Assembly (NCBI GenBank): GCA_017308375.1
Contig: JAFKEW010000043.1
Coordinates: forward strand, 62,001 to 126,000
Direction of reading: 5' to 3'
Length of the DNA: 64,000 nt
DNA from: Alphaproteobacteria bacterium
Lineage (GTDB): Bacteria; Pseudomonadota; Alphaproteobacteria; Micropepsales; Micropepsaceae
Part shown: positions 33,281 to 42,307 of the stretch, in pieces
Position numbering within the stretch: the first letter of the stretch is position 1
How the letters are laid out: every line of letters starts with the position of its first letter
The notes under the pieces: model-generated
Database searches by the model: none
The model's input: the letters and a program-made list of their open reading frames with translations, nothing else
Told to the model about the DNA's origin: nothing
Made by a program: the position numbers and the translations under genes

Positions 33281-33769
33281 ATGTCTAAATATAGACTAAA
33301 TTTTGCTATAAAAGCTTCCGGTGTAGCGGCAATTCTATTTGGAATAGCTACGGTCGTTTCGGGTGGAAACGCGATTCTTAATCTTCACGGGATACGTAAA
33401 TATAGCGAGGAAATTGTATCATTCGTCCTGTATTTTAATTTTCTTGCTGGATTTGCATACATCATCACCGGGATCGGTTTGATTTTGCGAAGTAGATGGG
33501 CGCCTGCATTCGCGGTCACCGTAGCTATTGTCACTGTCATTGTCTTTGCTGGCTTTGGAGTGTGGATATTCCAAGGTCGCGCTTACGAAATGAGAACTCT
33601 CATTGCCATGAGCTTGCGAACCGCATTTTGGTGTAGCGTGAGCATTGTCGCATTGTTCGCGCGCAATGCTTATTCAACTTCGCCAGTTGCGGAAACTGAT
33701 TTGAGACCAAATGACTCCGATCATATCGGGACGGAGATGCCACGCCACGGCAACGACAATATACTGTAA
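33281..33769 (+). CDS. Hypothetical inner-membrane protein
   Basis: 162 residues with four predicted membrane helices (AIKASGVAAILFGIATVVSG; IVSFVLYFNFLAGFAYIITG; FAVTVAIVTVIVFAGFGVWI; and the segment TAFWCSVSIVALFA) and a short polar C-terminal tail. No family recognised. The codon use is markedly AT-rich (TAT, ATA, AAT, TTT frequent) compared with every neighbour, so it is a recent acquisition. It lies tail-to-tail with the efflux operon (44-bp gap) and 34 bp after the small secreted protein. Confidence 0.65.
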   Translation: MSKYRLNFAIKASGVAAILFGIATVVSGGNAILNLHGIRKYSEEIVSFVLYFNFLAGFAYIITGIGLILRSRWAPAFAVTVAIVTVIVFAGFGVWIFQGRAYEMRTLIAMSLRTAFWCSVSIVALFARNAYSTSPVAETDLRPNDSDHIGTEMPRHGNDNIL

Positions 33770-33813
33770 GTAAAGAAAACATAGCGCAACCGATAAGTCG
33801 ACTACTGATCTGG

Positions 33814-35313
33814 TCACGAAACAGGAGTGGATGAGGCTACTTCGGACGCCCCCCAACCACCTCCGATCGCTTTATACAGTGCTACCAGTTGCACAGCAGC
33901 TGTCGTCTGCGCGTGCGCATTTGCAGTTTCGGCCTCGTGCAGCAGGCGCTGGACCGCAAGCAACTCGATCCGTGTGATGTCGCCGGCGGCATATCGCGCC
34001 TCGGCATGACCGGCGCTCCGGCGTGCAGCATCGAGCGCCGCCTGCCGCCGCGCCAATGTGGCAAGCCCGGCGTCATAATCGCTCAAACTGCGCTCCGCAT
34101 CGCCGAGAGCCGCCAGCACCGCCTGTTCATAGCCGAGCGCCGCCTGCCTTTGTGCGGCCTCCCGGGCGCGGATCTCCGCGCGCACGCGGCCGCCGTCGAA
34201 CAGCCGCCAGGAAATGAGCGGCAGGATGGAGAAGCGAGTGCTGGATGAGTCGAACCAGTCGCCCGGACTGAGCGCCTGAAATCCGCCACCAGCGCCAATG
34301 GACAGCTTGGGAAACAGCTCTGCGGTTGCAACGCCAATATCAGCGGTGCTGGCAGCGAGTCGCCGTTCAGCAGCCAAAACATCGGGGCGACGACGCAAAA
34401 TGTCGGCACGCTCCCCTACCGGCAGCGTCGGCAGCGTGAGGGTCGACGCAGCGCTATTGAGCAGCTTCAGTTCCCGCTCCGGCGGTGAGCCGAGCAGGAC
34501 ACCGATACTGAGCACCGCCCCGCGCTGTCGAGCCTCGATGTCCGGTAGCGCGGCACTGGCCGCAGCCAAGCGTTCATAAGCGGCCTCCACGTCGGCCTCA
34601 GAAACGTCGCCGAGAGCGGCTCGGCTGCGCATTAGGTCCAACGTCTGTTGCAACGTCGCGACCATCGCCTGCTGCGTACGCAATTCCTCTCTGGCGCCGG
34701 TCGCCTCGAACCATGTGCGGGCGACCTCGGCCGCGATCCGCATGCGCACGCCCTGCGCTTCGGCTTCGGTTGCCTGTAGCCTGGCGCTAGCGCCTTCTAA
34801 CCCTCGCCGATTGGCACCGAACAGATCAAGTTCCCAGGCTGCGTCGAAGCCGGCGTCGTAGATTGTCTGGGACGCTTCAAGGCCGGGAATGGAGCCAATG
34901 GGCAGCGGGCCATTCTCGCTTTGCCGGCGCCGATTCACGCTGGCGCCGGCGGAAGCCGTGGGAAGTTGTTGACCAGCAGCTCGATCCCGCAGTGCGCGCG
35001 CTTCGTCGATCCGCGCGGTGGCTTGGCGGATATCAAGGTTCTGAGCCAGTGCGGTGTCGACCAATCTCTCCAGTTCAGGGTCGCCAAGTGTTGACCACCA
35101 GCGGGTAAGGTCCGTTGGCACAGACGCCCCCGCGACCGGTCTGGTCCAGCCGCTGCCCGTATCAACGGAAGGTGGCGCGTGATAGTCGGGACCGACGACA
35201 CAGGCAGTCAACGAGGTGCAGCCAGATATCAATATTGCGGCGCGCGACCATCGCCGAGAGCGTCCGCTCGAATCCGACAAGACTGCTGGTTCGCGATGGT
35301 GGGTCAATCTCAT
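33814..35313 (-). CDS. RND/ABC-type outer-membrane efflux lipoprotein (NodT/TolC-like)
   Basis: About 499 residues. A lipobox at SLTAC marks a lipid-anchored outer-membrane protein, followed by GPDYHAP, typical of NodT-family channels. Two similar halves of long amphipathic helices follow (for example ATARIDEARALRDRAAGQQLPTASAG cut into shorter motifs, and RRRPDVLAAERRLAA). It forms the trimeric duct through which the ABC-HlyD pump expels its substrate. The start ATG at 35313 overlaps the stop of the upstream permease (ATGA at 35310-35313). It is the last gene of the six-gene operon. Confidence 0.9.
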   Translation of the reverse strand: MRLTHHREPAVLSDSSGRSRRWSRAAILISGCTSLTACVVGPDYHAPPSVDTGSGWTRPVAGASVPTDLTRWWSTLGDPELERLVDTALAQNLDIRQATARIDEARALRDRAAGQQLPTASAGASVNRRRQSENGPLPIGSIPGLEASQTIYDAGFDAAWELDLFGANRRGLEGASARLQATEAEAQGVRMRIAAEVARTWFEATGAREELRTQQAMVATLQQTLDLMRSRAALGDVSEADVEAAYERLAAASAALPDIEARQRGAVLSIGVLLGSPPERELKLLNSAASTLTLPTLPVGERADILRRRPDVLAAERRLAASTADIGVATAELFPKLSIGAGGGFQALSPGDWFDSSSTRFSILPLISWRLFDGGRVRAEIRAREAAQRQAALGYEQAVLAALGDAERSLSDYDAGLATLARRQAALDAARRSAGHAEARYAAGDITRIELLAVQRLLHEAETANAHAQTTAAVQLVALYKAIGGGWGASEVASSTPVS

Positions 35314-36434
35314 TGCAGACGTCCTCGAACGAAGATGGTGGCCATGGTGAGCGACACCAGGGCGATCAGCGCCAGCGGCCAAAGGCTTGCAAGGATGTCG
35401 CCGGGCGACATTGCTTTCAGAAAGCTGCCTTCCACGATGATCAGAAAATGGGTGAGTGGAATCGCCTGAGCCAGCCATTGCAGCAGCGTGGGCATATTCT
35501 CGACCGGCGTGGCGAAGCCCGACATCAGAACGGCAGGCACGCCAATGGCGAAGGCGCCAAGGATGGCCTGCTGCTGAGTCGCGCTGATCGCGGAAATCAT
35601 CAGGCCGATGCCCACCACCGACAGGATAAACAGAACCAGACTGACAAATAGTAGCCCAAACGATCCGTTGAACGGAATCCGGAATGGTCCCGCGGCCGCC
35701 GCCATCATCAGAAGTCCGAGTATGGTGCCGATGACCAGCGCCGGTAGGGATTTGGATATAATGATTTCCGGCGTGGAGGTTGGCGACACCAGCAACTGGT
35801 CGAACGTTCCCAATTCGCGTTCACGGGCGATCGACAGCGACGTGATGAGCAGCGCGCTGAAGAAGGCCAATATACCAGAGAGGCCGGGCACGATAAACCA
35901 GCGGTACGTCAGATTGGGATTGAACCAGTTGCGCACCGCTGCCGGCGTCGCGGGCTTGGCGTCGGCATTGACCTCCGCACCAACCTCGGCAGCGATGGCG
36001 GAGAGATAGCTGGCTGTGATCTGCCCTGAGTTGCTCCGCCGGCCATCGATCAGAACCTGGATGCGACCATTGTCGCCGGCAGCAATGGAGCGCGAAAAGT
36101 CTGGCTGGATATCGAGCGCCGCGATCACCTTGCCCTGGTCGATAAGATGGCGCAGCTCCCGGCTGTCGGTCACGCGATAGACCTGAGTAATGAAGTCGGC
36201 CCGGTCCAGCCGCGTGATCAGTTCATACGACCAGCGGCCCGCATCCTGATTGTGCACGGCGATATCGACATTGCGCACTTCCAACGTTGCGGCAAAGGCA
36301 AACACCAGCAGTTGCAGCAGTGGCGGCACGAACACGACCATGCGGCTGCGCGGATCGCGCAGAATGCTCAGCACTTCCTTGATGAACTGGGCTCGCAGGC
36401 GGGTGAAAGTGAAATAGCTATTGTGTTGCGCCAT
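35310..36434 (-). CDS. ABC-2 type permease (YbhR-like)
   Basis: 374-residue membrane subunit. One N-terminal helix (VVFVPPLLQLLVFAFAATL) is followed by a large periplasmic domain and a C-terminal bundle of five helices, including LSGILAFFSALLITSLS and the ABC-2 signature region RERELGTFDQLLVSPTS. It pairs with the second permease directly upstream to make the heterodimeric pore. The organisation tetR-hlyD-ATPase-permease-permease resembles ybhGFSR of Escherichia coli, which exports drugs and cations. Confidence 0.9.
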   Translation of the reverse strand: MAQHNSYFTFTRLRAQFIKEVLSILRDPRSRMVVFVPPLLQLLVFAFAATLEVRNVDIAVHNQDAGRWSYELITRLDRADFITQVYRVTDSRELRHLIDQGKVIAALDIQPDFSRSIAAGDNGRIQVLIDGRRSNSGQITASYLSAIAAEVGAEVNADAKPATPAAVRNWFNPNLTYRWFIVPGLSGILAFFSALLITSLSIARERELGTFDQLLVSPTSTPEIIISKSLPALVIGTILGLLMMAAAAGPFRIPFNGSFGLLFVSLVLFILSVVGIGLMISAISATQQQAILGAFAIGVPAVLMSGFATPVENMPTLLQWLAQAIPLTHFLIIVEGSFLKAMSPGDILASLWPLALIALVSLTMATIFVRGRLQ

Positions 36435-36440
36435 GGCCGC

Positions 36441-37610
36441 TCACTCCAGATTTTTGCGCGTTACGCGCTTTGCCAGGAGGAAAAACAGGATGCCGATTCC
36501 AGCCATCGCCAGCAGGTTCGGCACGAAGACCGCCCAGATGTCTCCGGCCAGAAAAATGGTCTTCAGCGAAGAGACAAAATAGCGTGCCGGGATCAGCCAG
36601 GTGATGGCCCGGATCGGCGCGGGCATGGCATCGATCTCATAGAGAAAGCCCGACAGCATGAATGCCGGCAGAAAACCGGAGAACAATGCAATCTGTGCAG
36701 CCAGAAATTGATTGCGGGTAACGGAGGAGATCAGCAGCCCCTGGCCCAGCGCAGGCACCATGAACGTGGCCGAAAGCAAAAGAAGAGCAGCCAGCGATCC
36801 GCGCAGCGGCACGTCGAATATAAAGACTGCTAGTGCTGTAGCGCCAAGCGTGGACAACATGCCAAGCGCAAAATAGGGCAGGAGCTTTCCGATCAGGATT
36901 TCAGCGACAGAAGCAGGCGTTGAAAGCACCGCCTCCATCGTGCCGCGTTCCCATTCGCGCGCGACCACCAGGGCGGTCAGCATGGTGCCGATGATGGTCA
37001 TGACGATGGCGATGGCGCCGGGTACGAGCGAACGACGGCTTTCCAACTCGGCGTTGAACCAGTAACGGGGTTCCAGTGTTACGCCTGCCCGGGATGCCTC
37101 GACACCGAGGCCGTCGCGCCAAGTCTGCACGACGCCCTGCGCATAGTTCGTGACATAGTTGGCGGTATTGGGCTGTGAACCATCGGTGATGATTTGCACG
37201 AGAGGCTGAGCCCCACGGTTGGCCAGGCGTTGCTCGAAATCCTGCGGAATCACGACAAAGCCGCGCAAGCTGCCGGAGACGACCCGGTCGGCGACCTCGC
37301 GCCGGTCATGGGCGAAGGTTACATCCAGATAGCGCGTGCCGGCGAATGCGGCGGCCAGTGAGTGTGCTGACGCGGATTCGGATTCCTGCACCACGCCGAT
37401 GCGCACCGCACGCACGTCCAGCGACACGGCATAGGCAAACAGAAATAATAATACGACCGGGAGAACGAAGGCGATCAGTAGCGTGGACGGATCGCGCATC
37501 GCCTGCAGGCTTTCTTTGAGCACCAGAGCCCAAAGACGCTTTGGATCGAAGCGGCGCATGGCCTCAAGTGGCACCCGGTGATCCGGGCGCGGTCCGTTCG
37601 TGCTGTTCAT
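36441..37610 (-). CDS. ABC-2 type permease (YbhS-like)
   Basis: 389 residues with the same layout as its neighbour: N-terminal helix (LLIAFVLPVVLLFLFAYAV), a periplasmic domain, then five helices with VAREWERGTMEAVLSTP as the conserved ABC-2 loop. The start ATG overlaps the ATPase stop (37607-37610). It is 6 bp from the next permease. Partner of the double ATPase encoded just upstream. Confidence 0.9.
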   Translation of the reverse strand: MNSTNGPRPDHRVPLEAMRRFDPKRLWALVLKESLQAMRDPSTLLIAFVLPVVLLFLFAYAVSLDVRAVRIGVVQESESASAHSLAAAFAGTRYLDVTFAHDRREVADRVVSGSLRGFVVIPQDFEQRLANRGAQPLVQIITDGSQPNTANYVTNYAQGVVQTWRDGLGVEASRAGVTLEPRYWFNAELESRRSLVPGAIAIVMTIIGTMLTALVVAREWERGTMEAVLSTPASVAEILIGKLLPYFALGMLSTLGATALAVFIFDVPLRGSLAALLLLSATFMVPALGQGLLISSVTRNQFLAAQIALFSGFLPAFMLSGFLYEIDAMPAPIRAITWLIPARYFVSSLKTIFLAGDIWAVFVPNLLAMAGIGILFFLLAKRVTRKNLE

Positions 37611-39433
37611 GCCGCCGCCCCGCTGCGGGCTTCGTCAGCGAGATCTTCGGCTTCGACCAGATGAATGAACGCATCTTCCATGGTCGGGTCGGGCCGGGTA
37701 TCGCTGACCGCGCCGCGCTTGAGAGCGTCCGGCGTGTCAAGCGCGATCAGCCGGGCGCGATAAAGCATCGCTACCCGATCGCAATATTCTGCTTCGTCCA
37801 TGAAATGGGTGGTGACCATCACCGTCACGCCCTTGCGGGCAAGGCCGTTAATATGGGTCCAGAATTCGCGCCTGGTGATGGGGTCGACACCTGAAGTTGG
37901 CTCATCCAAGAACAGCACGGGCGGGCGATGCATCACCGCGCAGGCCAGCGCCAGGCGTTGCTTATATCCAAGCGGCAATGAGTCCGGCGCTGCCGAGAGC
38001 CAAGGTTGCAGACCGAAGATGTCGACCATCTCCTCGATCCGCGCCTGCCGCGCGGCGCCGTCGAGGCCATAGACGCCCGCGGAGAACTCCAGGTTTTGTC
38101 GCACGGACAGCAAACCATAGAGCGAGAACTTCTGCGCCATATAGCCAAGCTGGCCTTTGGCCGCGCCGGTCGCCCGGCGCAGGTCCAGTCCCACCACATG
38201 AGCCTCGCCGCTGGTGGGTTTGAGCAGGCCACACAGCATTTTGAACGTAGTCGATTTGCCGGCGCCATTCGGTCCGAGCAGGCCAAAGATTTCGCCTTTG
38301 CGGACCTCAAAGCTTACAGTGTCAGTGGCTGTGAAATCGCCAAAGCGCTTCGTCAGATCTCGGCAGGAAACCGCAACGTCTGAGGCAAGTTCGACCGGCG
38401 ACAACCCCTCGGCGAGTGCTGATGTGCCGCCCGGACCACCACCCAGAAGATCAATGAAGGCGTCTTCGAAACGGGCGGGTACCGCCCTGAGCTGCGCATC
38501 GGCCCGCCCGGCGAACGCTGCTATCTGTTCGGTTCCCGCATGAGCGCGCAGCACCACGCGTACGCCTGCACCCTGGATCACCCCATCGCTGACGCTTTCC
38601 AGATCCAATGCCTCGGCAAGCACGGCCCGCCGCTGATCGCCAACCTGTTCCAGACGAAAGCTCCGGTTTGTAAGGCGCGCGGTCAGCTCTCCGGGTGGCC
38701 CGTCATAAGCGAGCTGACCTTCGTTGAGCAGCAGCACGCTGTCGCAGCGTTCGGCTTCGTCGAGGTAAGCGGTCGACCAGACCACGGCCATCCCTTCGTC
38801 GGTCAGCGCCTGCACCATGCGCCACAGGTCCTGACGGCTGACCGGGTCGACGCCGACGCCCGGTTCATCGAGCAACAATACGGCAGGCCGGGCCATCAAC
38901 GCGCAGGCCAGCCCCAGCTTCTGCTTCATGCCGCCGGAGAGCTTGCCCGCTAGGCGTTCGGTAAAGGGGGCAAGACGCGTGAAGTCGAGCAATTCCGCAA
39001 AAAGGTCAGCGTTCCTGTCGGCATCCATACCGCGCAATTGCGCATAGAGGCGCATGTTCTCCATGACCGACAAGTCTTCGTAGAGGCCAAAGCGCTGCGG
39101 CATGTAGCCGGTCGCGACGTGGATCGCGTTATTGTCGTCCACCACGTCAAAGCCCGCCACCACGGCGTGGCCACTGTTCGGCGCCAGCAGACCTGTCAGG
39201 ATGCGCATCAAGGTTGTTTTGCCCGCGCCGTCCGGTCCAACCAGCCCGGTAAGACGGCCGTACCGGATGCGTGCGTTCAAGCCCTGCAATGCATGCACGC
39301 TGCCAAAATGCTTGTTCACCCCGTTGATGACGACCGCGACCTCACTATCCGTGTCACGTGGCGGGCCGGATGTTGCGCTACCGGGCTCCACCTCAACGGC
39401 CTTTGGCGTGCGCGTTGGGGGCTTGCCCGGCAT
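37607..39433 (-). CDS. ABC transporter ATPase with two fused nucleotide-binding domains (YbhF-like)
   Basis: 608 residues. NBD1 (about 30-250): Walker A GPDGAGKTT, signature LSGGMKQ, Walker B LLLDEPGVGVDP. NBD2 (about 350-580): Walker A GPNGAGKST, Walker B LFLDEPTSGVDP, but its signature reads LPLGYKQR instead of LSGGQ. The asymmetric signature implies one consensus and one degenerate ATP site. Powers the two ABC-2 permeases encoded downstream. The gene overlaps the end of the HlyD-family gene by 41 bp, so translation is tightly coupled. Confidence 0.92.
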   Translation of the reverse strand: MPGKPPTRTPKAVEVEPGSATSGPPRDTDSEVAVVINGVNKHFGSVHALQGLNARIRYGRLTGLVGPDGAGKTTLMRILTGLLAPNSGHAVVAGFDVVDDNNAIHVATGYMPQRFGLYEDLSVMENMRLYAQLRGMDADRNADLFAELLDFTRLAPFTERLAGKLSGGMKQKLGLACALMARPAVLLLDEPGVGVDPVSRQDLWRMVQALTDEGMAVVWSTAYLDEAERCDSVLLLNEGQLAYDGPPGELTARLTNRSFRLEQVGDQRRAVLAEALDLESVSDGVIQGAGVRVVLRAHAGTEQIAAFAGRADAQLRAVPARFEDAFIDLLGGGPGGTSALAEGLSPVELASDVAVSCRDLTKRFGDFTATDTVSFEVRKGEIFGLLGPNGAGKSTTFKMLCGLLKPTSGEAHVVGLDLRRATGAAKGQLGYMAQKFSLYGLLSVRQNLEFSAGVYGLDGAARQARIEEMVDIFGLQPWLSAAPDSLPLGYKQRLALACAVMHRPPVLFLDEPTSGVDPITRREFWTHINGLARKGVTVMVTTHFMDEAEYCDRVAMLYRARLIALDTPDALKRGAVSDTRPDPTMEDAFIHLVEAEDLADEARSGAAA

Positions 39434-40424
39434 CGACGTCGATGGTCACCGGCATGCCTTGGCGCAGCGCGGCATCTGCATTGGTGACCACGATCCGCAG
39501 GCGATAGACCAGATCCGTGCGCAGATCCGTGGTCTCTACCGTTTTTGGCGTGAACTCGGCGCGCGGTGAAATGAACCCGATCTGACCTTGATAGACCTTG
39601 TCGGACGAGTCGCTGCGAACGCGCACCTGCATTCCGGGCGCGATGCGGCCAAGATCCGGTTCGCTGACATATGCACGTACATAAACCGGCGCATCAAGGC
39701 TGAGGCTATAGGTTGGACTCTGACTGACAACCATGCTGCCGGGTTCGCGTACCCGTGCGATGATCGTGCCGGTACTTGGCGCAGCCAATACTGTGTCTGC
39801 AAGGGCCGTGGCCGCCTGTGCCCGTGCGGCTTGCGCGGCGGCCAGGCGGGCTTGCCCCGCGGCGATATCTTCCTTGCGGAAACCTTCCGCGGCCTGCGAA
39901 TACGCGGCCCGGGCGGCGTTGACTCGGGCAGTTGCCTGATCGCGCGCGGCACGCGCGGCATCGGCCGCTTTTTGGCTGGTGGCCCCCGACGTGATCAACT
40001 GGCTCTGCCGATTGAAATTGCGCTCCGCATCCTTGGCGACGGCCAATGCCTGATTGAGGGCCTCCTGGGCCTGGACAATCTCTTGTGGACGTAGGCCGCG
40101 ATGCAATTTGTCGAGGTCCGCTTGAGCCACGGCTACGGTCGCATCGGCCGCCGCGAGCGCTTCTCTGAACGGCTGAGCGTCGAGGGCTGCCATGCGCTCG
40201 CCCGTTTCGACGTGATCACCTTCATCGAAGTTCATCTGCGCCACACGGCCGGACTGACGGAAGGCCAATTGAACCTCCCGGATGTCGACATTGCCGTACA
40301 AGCGCAGTGCGTCGTCGCCGTGGCTGCCACGCTGCATCCACAGCCATCCAGCACCAACTATCGCAATGACGGCGGCAACAACGATGGCCCGCTTTGTAGT
40401 GCTGGATAGACGGATGCTCTTCAT
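39393..40424 (-). CDS. HlyD-family periplasmic membrane-fusion protein
   Basis: 343 residues: one N-terminal anchor helix (AIVVAAVIAIVGAGWLWM), a lipoyl/barrel-sandwich domain (YGNVDIREVQLAFRQSGRVAQ), long alpha-helical hairpin rich in Ala/Gln/Glu (about 85-210), the second lipoyl half (APSTGTIIARVREPGS) and a beta-barrel. It joins the inner-membrane ABC pump to the outer-membrane channel. YbhG-like. The start overlaps the TetR stop by 4 bp (ATGA at 40421-40424). Confidence 0.9.
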   Translation of the reverse strand: MKSIRLSSTTKRAIVVAAVIAIVGAGWLWMQRGSHGDDALRLYGNVDIREVQLAFRQSGRVAQMNFDEGDHVETGERMAALDAQPFREALAAADATVAVAQADLDKLHRGLRPQEIVQAQEALNQALAVAKDAERNFNRQSQLITSGATSQKAADAARAARDQATARVNAARAAYSQAAEGFRKEDIAAGQARLAAAQAARAQAATALADTVLAAPSTGTIIARVREPGSMVVSQSPTYSLSLDAPVYVRAYVSEPDLGRIAPGMQVRVRSDSSDKVYQGQIGFISPRAEFTPKTVETTDLRTDLVYRLRIVVTNADAALRQGMPVTIDVDAGQAPNAHAKGR

Positions 40425-41029
40425 TGCACCGTTCCGATACCGCGCAGATAGATGGCAAACACGCCGGGCGCATCGCTACGAATGCGGGCGACGTCACCCG
40501 CCAGCATGGATTGCATGACGAGGCCCTGGATCGTGCCGATGAACAGGGTGGCTGCGGCATCTAGGTCGAGGCCCGCACGCAACTCGCCCTGTGCCTTTCC
40601 CGCTTCGAGCAAGCAACGCAGCCGTTCGCCATAGTGGCGGATCAGCGTCTGGGCCATGCGTTTCGGAAGAGTCTCACCCGGTCGTTGCAACTCCCCGAAA
40701 AGCATTCTCGGTACTCCCGGATGGTCAGACACGAAATCGATATGCGTCATGAAAACCGCCTCAAGGGCTGCGATCGGAGACGTGGCTCCTTCTGCAGCCT
40801 CATCCACGCGGGCGAGCAAGCGCTCGGCCACCCAGGACATGACCGCCTCCAAGATGGCATCCTTGCTTGGGAAGTGGCGGAACAGCGCCCCCTGGGTCAG
40901 TCCCATTCGCTGCGCGATGGCCGTCGTCGTGATGTCGCTTGGATTCTGTTCCCCGGCCAGGCCGACCACCGCCTCTACGGTCGCCGCCCGTCGCTCGTCA
41001 GCGGGAAGATGCTTGGGATGCCCACTCAT
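40421..41029 (-). CDS. TetR-family repressor of the efflux operon
   Basis: 202 residues. The N-terminal helix-turn-helix includes ITTTAIAQRMGLTQGALFRH (about residues 32-51) and FPSKDAIL. The C-terminal domain is of the TetR_C/CerR-like type found in YbiH (CecR), which regulates the ybhG operon of E. coli. It heads the operon and probably represses itself through the dyad at 41051-41064, overlapping its own -10 element. An exact inverted copy of the operator occurs 8.3 kb away at 32704-32725. Confidence 0.9.
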   Translation of the reverse strand: MSGHPKHLPADERRAATVEAVVGLAGEQNPSDITTTAIAQRMGLTQGALFRHFPSKDAILEAVMSWVAERLLARVDEAAEGATSPIAALEAVFMTHIDFVSDHPGVPRMLFGELQRPGETLPKRMAQTLIRHYGERLRCLLEAGKAQGELRAGLDLDAAATLFIGTIQGLVMQSMLAGDVARIRSDAPGVFAIYLRGIGTVQ

Positions 41030-41045
41030 GGCTTGCTCTCACATA

Positions 41046-41091
41046 AGAAAGTAATCTATTACTATCTATCCATTGTAGTTGCTCACCGCAA
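41046..41091 (-). promoter_or_regulatory. Promoter and TetR operator of the efflux operon
   Basis: On the minus strand TTGCGG (41091-41086) and TAGATA (41068-41063) are 17 bp apart. The dyad AGTAATCTATTACT (6-bp arms, 2-bp centre) at 41051-41064 overlaps and follows the -10, ideal for repression. It lies 22 bp upstream of the TetR start. The 22-bp block 41046-41067 recurs inverted at 32704-32725. Confidence 0.65.
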
Positions 41092-41179
41092 GAGGAAACC
41101 ACGAGGGGGTAATCGTGATCGACAGCAAGACCGTTATCCCGGTCGACCAGTATCGGTCGATCCCACGTGAATGGAACGG

Positions 41180-41272
41180 TAGGTCAGCGTTTCCGAGTCA
41201 TCGAGCCAGCCGCATTCGGGCATGAAGCCATCGAGCAGCGCGAGCACCCGGTCGGTGCGGTCGATGAGCCGG
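41180..41272 (-). pseudogene. trbE: Internal fragment of trbE (conjugative ATPase, VirB4-like)
   Basis: About 30 codons: LIDRTDRVLALLDGFMPECG followed by WLDDSETLTY, matching from memory an internal region of TrbE near residue 200. After LTY the similarity ends. The fragment is joined upstream, out of frame, to the start of trbC, so trbD and the first part of trbE have been deleted. Not functional. Confidence 0.6.
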
Positions 41273-41366
41273 AGGCGTGGGCGGCGGGAGCGAGGACGAG
41301 ATTGACGTAGGTGACGGCGGCGACCGTCGCGACGGTGCGACGGACGCGCATGGGGATGCGGATCAT
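41265..41366 (-). pseudogene. trbC: N-terminal fragment of trbC (conjugative pilin)
   Basis: About 34 codons: a basic start, hydrophobic signal segment (TVATVAAVTYVNLVLAPAAHA) split here as TVATVAAVTY and VNLVLAPAAHA, then SGSS as in TrbC pilins. The start overlaps the trbB stop (ATGA, 41363-41366), the normal trbB-trbC arrangement. The sequence then switches into trbE; the frame ends after 60 codons. Broken. Confidence 0.6.
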
Positions 41367-42295
41367 GAATGGTCTCCAGCGTTGATGGGGGTTGCAGGGC
41401 TGATGCGGTAATCCCCGTCCGGGCCGAGCCCTTCGACACGGGCGAGTTCGGCGAGCCGGCGCGCGGACCCGCGGCCTGACAGGACGGCGACGAGATCGAT
41501 CGTCTCGGCGATCAGCGCGCGCGGGACGGTGACGACGGCTTCCTGGATGAGCTGTTCGAGACGGCGCAGCGCGCCGATGCCGGTGCCGGCATGAATGGTG
41601 CCGATGCCGCCGGGGTGTCCGGTGCCCCAGGCTTTGAGAAGGTCGAGCGCTTCAGCGCCGCGCACCTCGCCGATGGGGATGCGGTCGGGCCGCAGGCGCA
41701 GTGAGGACCGGACGAGATCCGAGAGCGTGGCGACGCCGTCCTTGGTGCGCATGGCGACGAGGTTGGACGCTGTGCATTGCAGTTCGAGCGTGTCCTCGAT
41801 GATGACGACGCGATCGGCGGTCTTGGCGACTTCGGCGAGCAGCGCATTGGTCAAGGTGGTCTTGCCGGTCGAGGTGCCGCCCGCGACGAGGATGTTGGCG
41901 CGCGCCGCGACGGCTTCGCGCAAGGTTGCGGCCTGATCGGCGGTCATGATGCCGGCAGCCACATAATCGTCGAGCGTGAAGACCGCGACGGCGGGCTTGC
42001 GGATCGCGAATGCGGGCGCAGCGACGACGGGCGGAAGCAGGCCTTCGAACCGCTCGCCGCTCTCGGGCAGCTCGGCCGAGACGCGCGGGGATCGATCATG
42101 AACCTCCGCGCCGACATGGTGCGCGACCAGGCGCACGATGCGTTCGCCATCCGCGACCGACAGTCTCTCGCCCGTATCGGCCAGCCCTTCGGACAGGCGA
42201 TCGATCCAGATGCGCCCATCAGGATTCAGCATCACCTCGACGACGGCGGGGTCTTCCAGAAAGCGTGCGATGGCCGGGCCAACCTGGCGGATCAT
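41363..42295 (-). CDS. trbB: TrbB, VirB11-type ATPase of a conjugative type IV secretion system (relic locus)
   Basis: 310 residues from the internal ATG at 42295, close to full length for TrbB. Seen: [13 protein letters not shown], Walker [10 protein letters not shown] (about residue 140), Walker B region [31 protein letters not shown] and GTIHAGT. It energises pilus assembly and substrate transfer at the inner membrane. The open frame continues upstream without a stop into traG and DUF72 fragments up to 43459, so it may be expressed only as a fusion. trbC and trbE beyond it are broken, so the system is dead here. Confidence 0.8.
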   Translation of the reverse strand: MIRQVGPAIARFLEDPAVVEVMLNPDGRIWIDRLSEGLADTGERLSVADGERIVRLVAHHVGAEVHDRSPRVSAELPESGERFEGLLPPVVAAPAFAIRKPAVAVFTLDDYVAAGIMTADQAATLREAVAARANILVAGGTSTGKTTLTNALLAEVAKTADRVVIIEDTLELQCTASNLVAMRTKDGVATLSDLVRSSLRLRPDRIPIGEVRGAEALDLLKAWGTGHPGGIGTIHAGTGIGALRRLEQLIQEAVVTVPRALIAETIDLVAVLSGRGSARRLAELARVEGLGPDGDYRISPATPINAGDHS

Positions 42296-42307
42296 CCGTC
42301 GATTGCG

